Of a DNA stretch of 6,556 bases, positions 5,858 through 6,556 are shown piece after piece. Origin of the DNA: Deltaproteobacteria bacterium (GTDB lineage Bacteria; Desulfobacterota; G020345765); NCBI GenBank assembly GCA_030616835.1, contig JAUWWP010000154.1, positions 1 to 6,556 of the forward strand. Reading direction: 5' to 3'. A program made the position numbers and the translations under genes. Position 1 is the first letter of the stretch. Each line of letters begins with the position of its first letter. Under the pieces are notes generated by a model. It searched no databases and had not been told where the DNA came from. It saw only the letters and a list, made by a program, of their open reading frames with translations.

Positions 5858-6352
5858 ATGAAAAATATTGCTTACATCGGGATTGGCTCTAATTTAGGAG
5901 ATAGGGGTGCCAACTGTAAAAAGGCAATCGGCCTCCTGGGAGAGCTGAAGGAAACCAAGGTTCTCGCTGCCTCTTCCTTTTATGAAACCGAGCCCGTGGG
6001 AAGGCTCAAACAGGGCTGGTTTATTAATGCTGCGGTCAAACTTGAAACTACCCTGCCGGCAAGAGAGCTATTTACCTCCTTACAAAGGATTGAAAAACAG
6101 ATCGGAAGGCAGCACTCAGTCAAAAATGCTCCCCGAATCATTGACCTTGATCTTCTTTTTTACAATCAGGAGATAATCAATCAGGCTGAATTGAGGGTTC
6201 CCCACCCCCGGCTCCACTCCCGAAGATTTGTCTTAACTGCACTTAACGAGATCGCGGCCAAGAAGGTTCATCCCGAGTTGAAGCTTTCTACCTCTCAGCT
6301 ATTAGCGAGGCTGAAAGATAAAAAGATTGTGAGGAAGATTGGCGTCAAATAG
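5858..6352 (+). CDS. folK: 2-amino-4-hydroxy-6-hydroxymethyldihydropteridine pyrophosphokinase (HPPK)
   Basis: A complete 164-residue HPPK, the family's normal length. It transfers pyrophosphate from ATP to 6-hydroxymethyl-7,8-dihydropterin in folate synthesis. Motifs in order are GIGSNLGDR (8-16), FYETEPVG (41-48), QGWFINAA (52-59), IEKQIGR (78-84), the signature PRIIDLDLLF (92-101) with Mg-binding D96 and D98, and VPHPRLHSRRF (114-124). The flexible catalytic loop reads GRQH rather than the E. coli-style GRxR, so the second of two ATP-contacting arginines appears to be histidine; this is probably tolerated. The ATG lies 2 nt after the dapL stop. The only purine run close by, GAGG, abuts the start and no well-spaced Shine-Dalgarno is present, which points to translational coupling with dapL. 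No other folate gene is visible in the window. Confidence 0.95.
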   Translation: MKNIAYIGIGSNLGDRGANCKKAIGLLGELKETKVLAASSFYETEPVGRLKQGWFINAAVKLETTLPARELFTSLQRIEKQIGRQHSVKNAPRIIDLDLLFYNQEIINQAELRVPHPRLHSRRFVLTALNEIAAKKVHPELKLSTSQLLARLKDKKIVRKIGVK

Positions 6353-6365
6353 AAGGGAATAGCAT

Positions 6366-6401
6366 CCTACTTCGTCCCGATGGACATCGGGACTTCGTAG
6401 G
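6366..6401. repeat. 36-bp inverted repeat downstream of folK
   Basis: CCTAC (6366-6370) pairs with GTAGG (6397-6401) and TCCCGATG (6375-6382) pairs with CATCGGGA (6385-6392). A 4-base internal loop lies on each side and a 2-base loop closes the tip. No T-run follows, so it is not a canonical intrinsic terminator, although it could protect the 3' end of the dapL-folK mRNA. Its core is shared with the repeat at 1143-1192. Confidence 0.7.
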
Positions 6402-6422
6402 GCAGGGGGAGTAGCCCTGTCC
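6401..6422. repeat. Short C/G hairpin within the cluster
   Basis: CAGGG (6403-6407) pairs with CCCTG (6415-6419), and GG (6401-6402) can continue with CC (6421-6422) across a one-base bulge, around a 7-base loop. It directly abuts the hairpins on either side, so only two of the three structures may form at once. Confidence 0.45.
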
Positions 6423-6445
6423 GCCATAGCTTTAGCGACGGCGGA
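6420..6445. repeat. 26-bp palindrome TCCGCC...GGCGGA
   Basis: TCCGCC (6420-6425) pairs with GGCGGA (6440-6445), and the inner GCT (6429-6431) pairs with AGC (6434-6436) across a 2-base centre, with a 3-base internal loop on each side. From memory, close variants with the core ATAGCTTTAGCGA are dispersed repeats in many bacterial genomes. No terminator-like T-run follows. Confidence 0.6.
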
Positions 6446-6472
6446 AGGGAATAGCAAGGGATAGATGAAGTG

Positions 6473-6556
6473 CAAAGTTCAAAGGGCAACGATAAAGGTT
6501 TAATGTCAAATGCCAAAGCTCAAAGTTCAAATGAAACCCAAAGTTCAAATGACAAA
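6473..6556 (+). repeat. Irregular CAAAGTTCAAA repeat array, continuing to the window edge
   Basis: The 11-mer CAAAGTTCAAA occurs exactly at 6473-6483, 6521-6531 and 6539-6549. Related units (GTCAAATGCC, CAAAGCTCAAAG, AAATGACAAA) fill the space between. Spacing is irregular (48 and 18 bp), so this is not a CRISPR array. It is A-rich on the plus strand and has no coding frame. It may extend past 6556. Confidence 0.65.

Larger units (their letters stand above)
6352..6456. repeat. Hairpin cluster bounded by 13-bp direct repeats
   Basis: GAAGGGAATAGCA occurs at 6352-6364, overlapping the last base of the folK stop, and again at 6444-6456. The 79 bp between hold three potential hairpins, listed separately. 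The layout resembles a small non-autonomous palindromic element with a target-site duplication, but the right copy shares two bases with the last hairpin, so recombination between repeats or simple duplication is also possible. No coding content. Confidence 0.55.

Noticed and set aside
6473..6556. CRISPR array
   Set aside because: The repeated unit is only 11 bp with unequal spacing and no unique spacers of constant length.

Overview
The window reads as chromosomal DNA from an anaerobic or facultatively anaerobic bacterium that carries a respiratory fatty-acid/acyl-CoA oxidation module. The gene families do not fix the phylum. An etfBA-linked membrane iron-sulfur oxidoreductase, a Bacillus-type FadR, DapL (the LL-diaminopimelate aminotransferase route to lysine) and intergenic gaps full of palindromic repeats would fit a Gram-positive, a deltaproteobacterium-like organism or an uncultivated candidate lineage. 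No phage, plasmid, transposase or CRISPR signature is present.

Left part (1-3797, all minus strand): a four-gene transcription unit runs leftwards. It opens with a promoter (TTGACA, 17 bp, TAATTT) and an 18-bp palindrome that is nearly identical to the Bacillus FadR operator. The order is then fadR (TetR family, acyl-CoA-responsive repressor), etfB, etfA and the first 366 residues of a membrane-bound NarI/HdrD-like iron-sulfur oxidoreductase that leaves the window. The inferred circuit is as follows: acyl-CoA dehydrogenases elsewhere reduce EtfAB, EtfAB hands electrons to the membrane oxidoreductase, which reduces (mena)quinone, and FadR represses the set until long-chain acyl-CoA appears. 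A 50-bp G/C-tract inverted repeat sits between etfA and the oxidoreductase gene.

Middle (3893-4670): a lone khpA (KH-domain RNA-binding protein, minus strand) has its own good promoter. It is followed by a 470-bp gap with no gene but with three palindromic or inverted-repeat structures.

Right part (4671-6352, plus strand): dapL starts at a TTG codon and is followed after 2 nt by folK (HPPK, folate synthesis), making a two-gene housekeeping unit. Downstream of folK (6353-6556) lies non-coding DNA: a hairpin cluster bounded by 13-bp direct repeats, then a run of CAAAGTTCAAA repeats reaching the window edge.

There is no obviously new enzyme system here. The most informative signals are the FadR operator placed over the predicted start of the operon that feeds acyl-CoA electrons to the membrane, and the several short palindromic repeats in the gaps, one hairpin core of which occurs twice in this small window.
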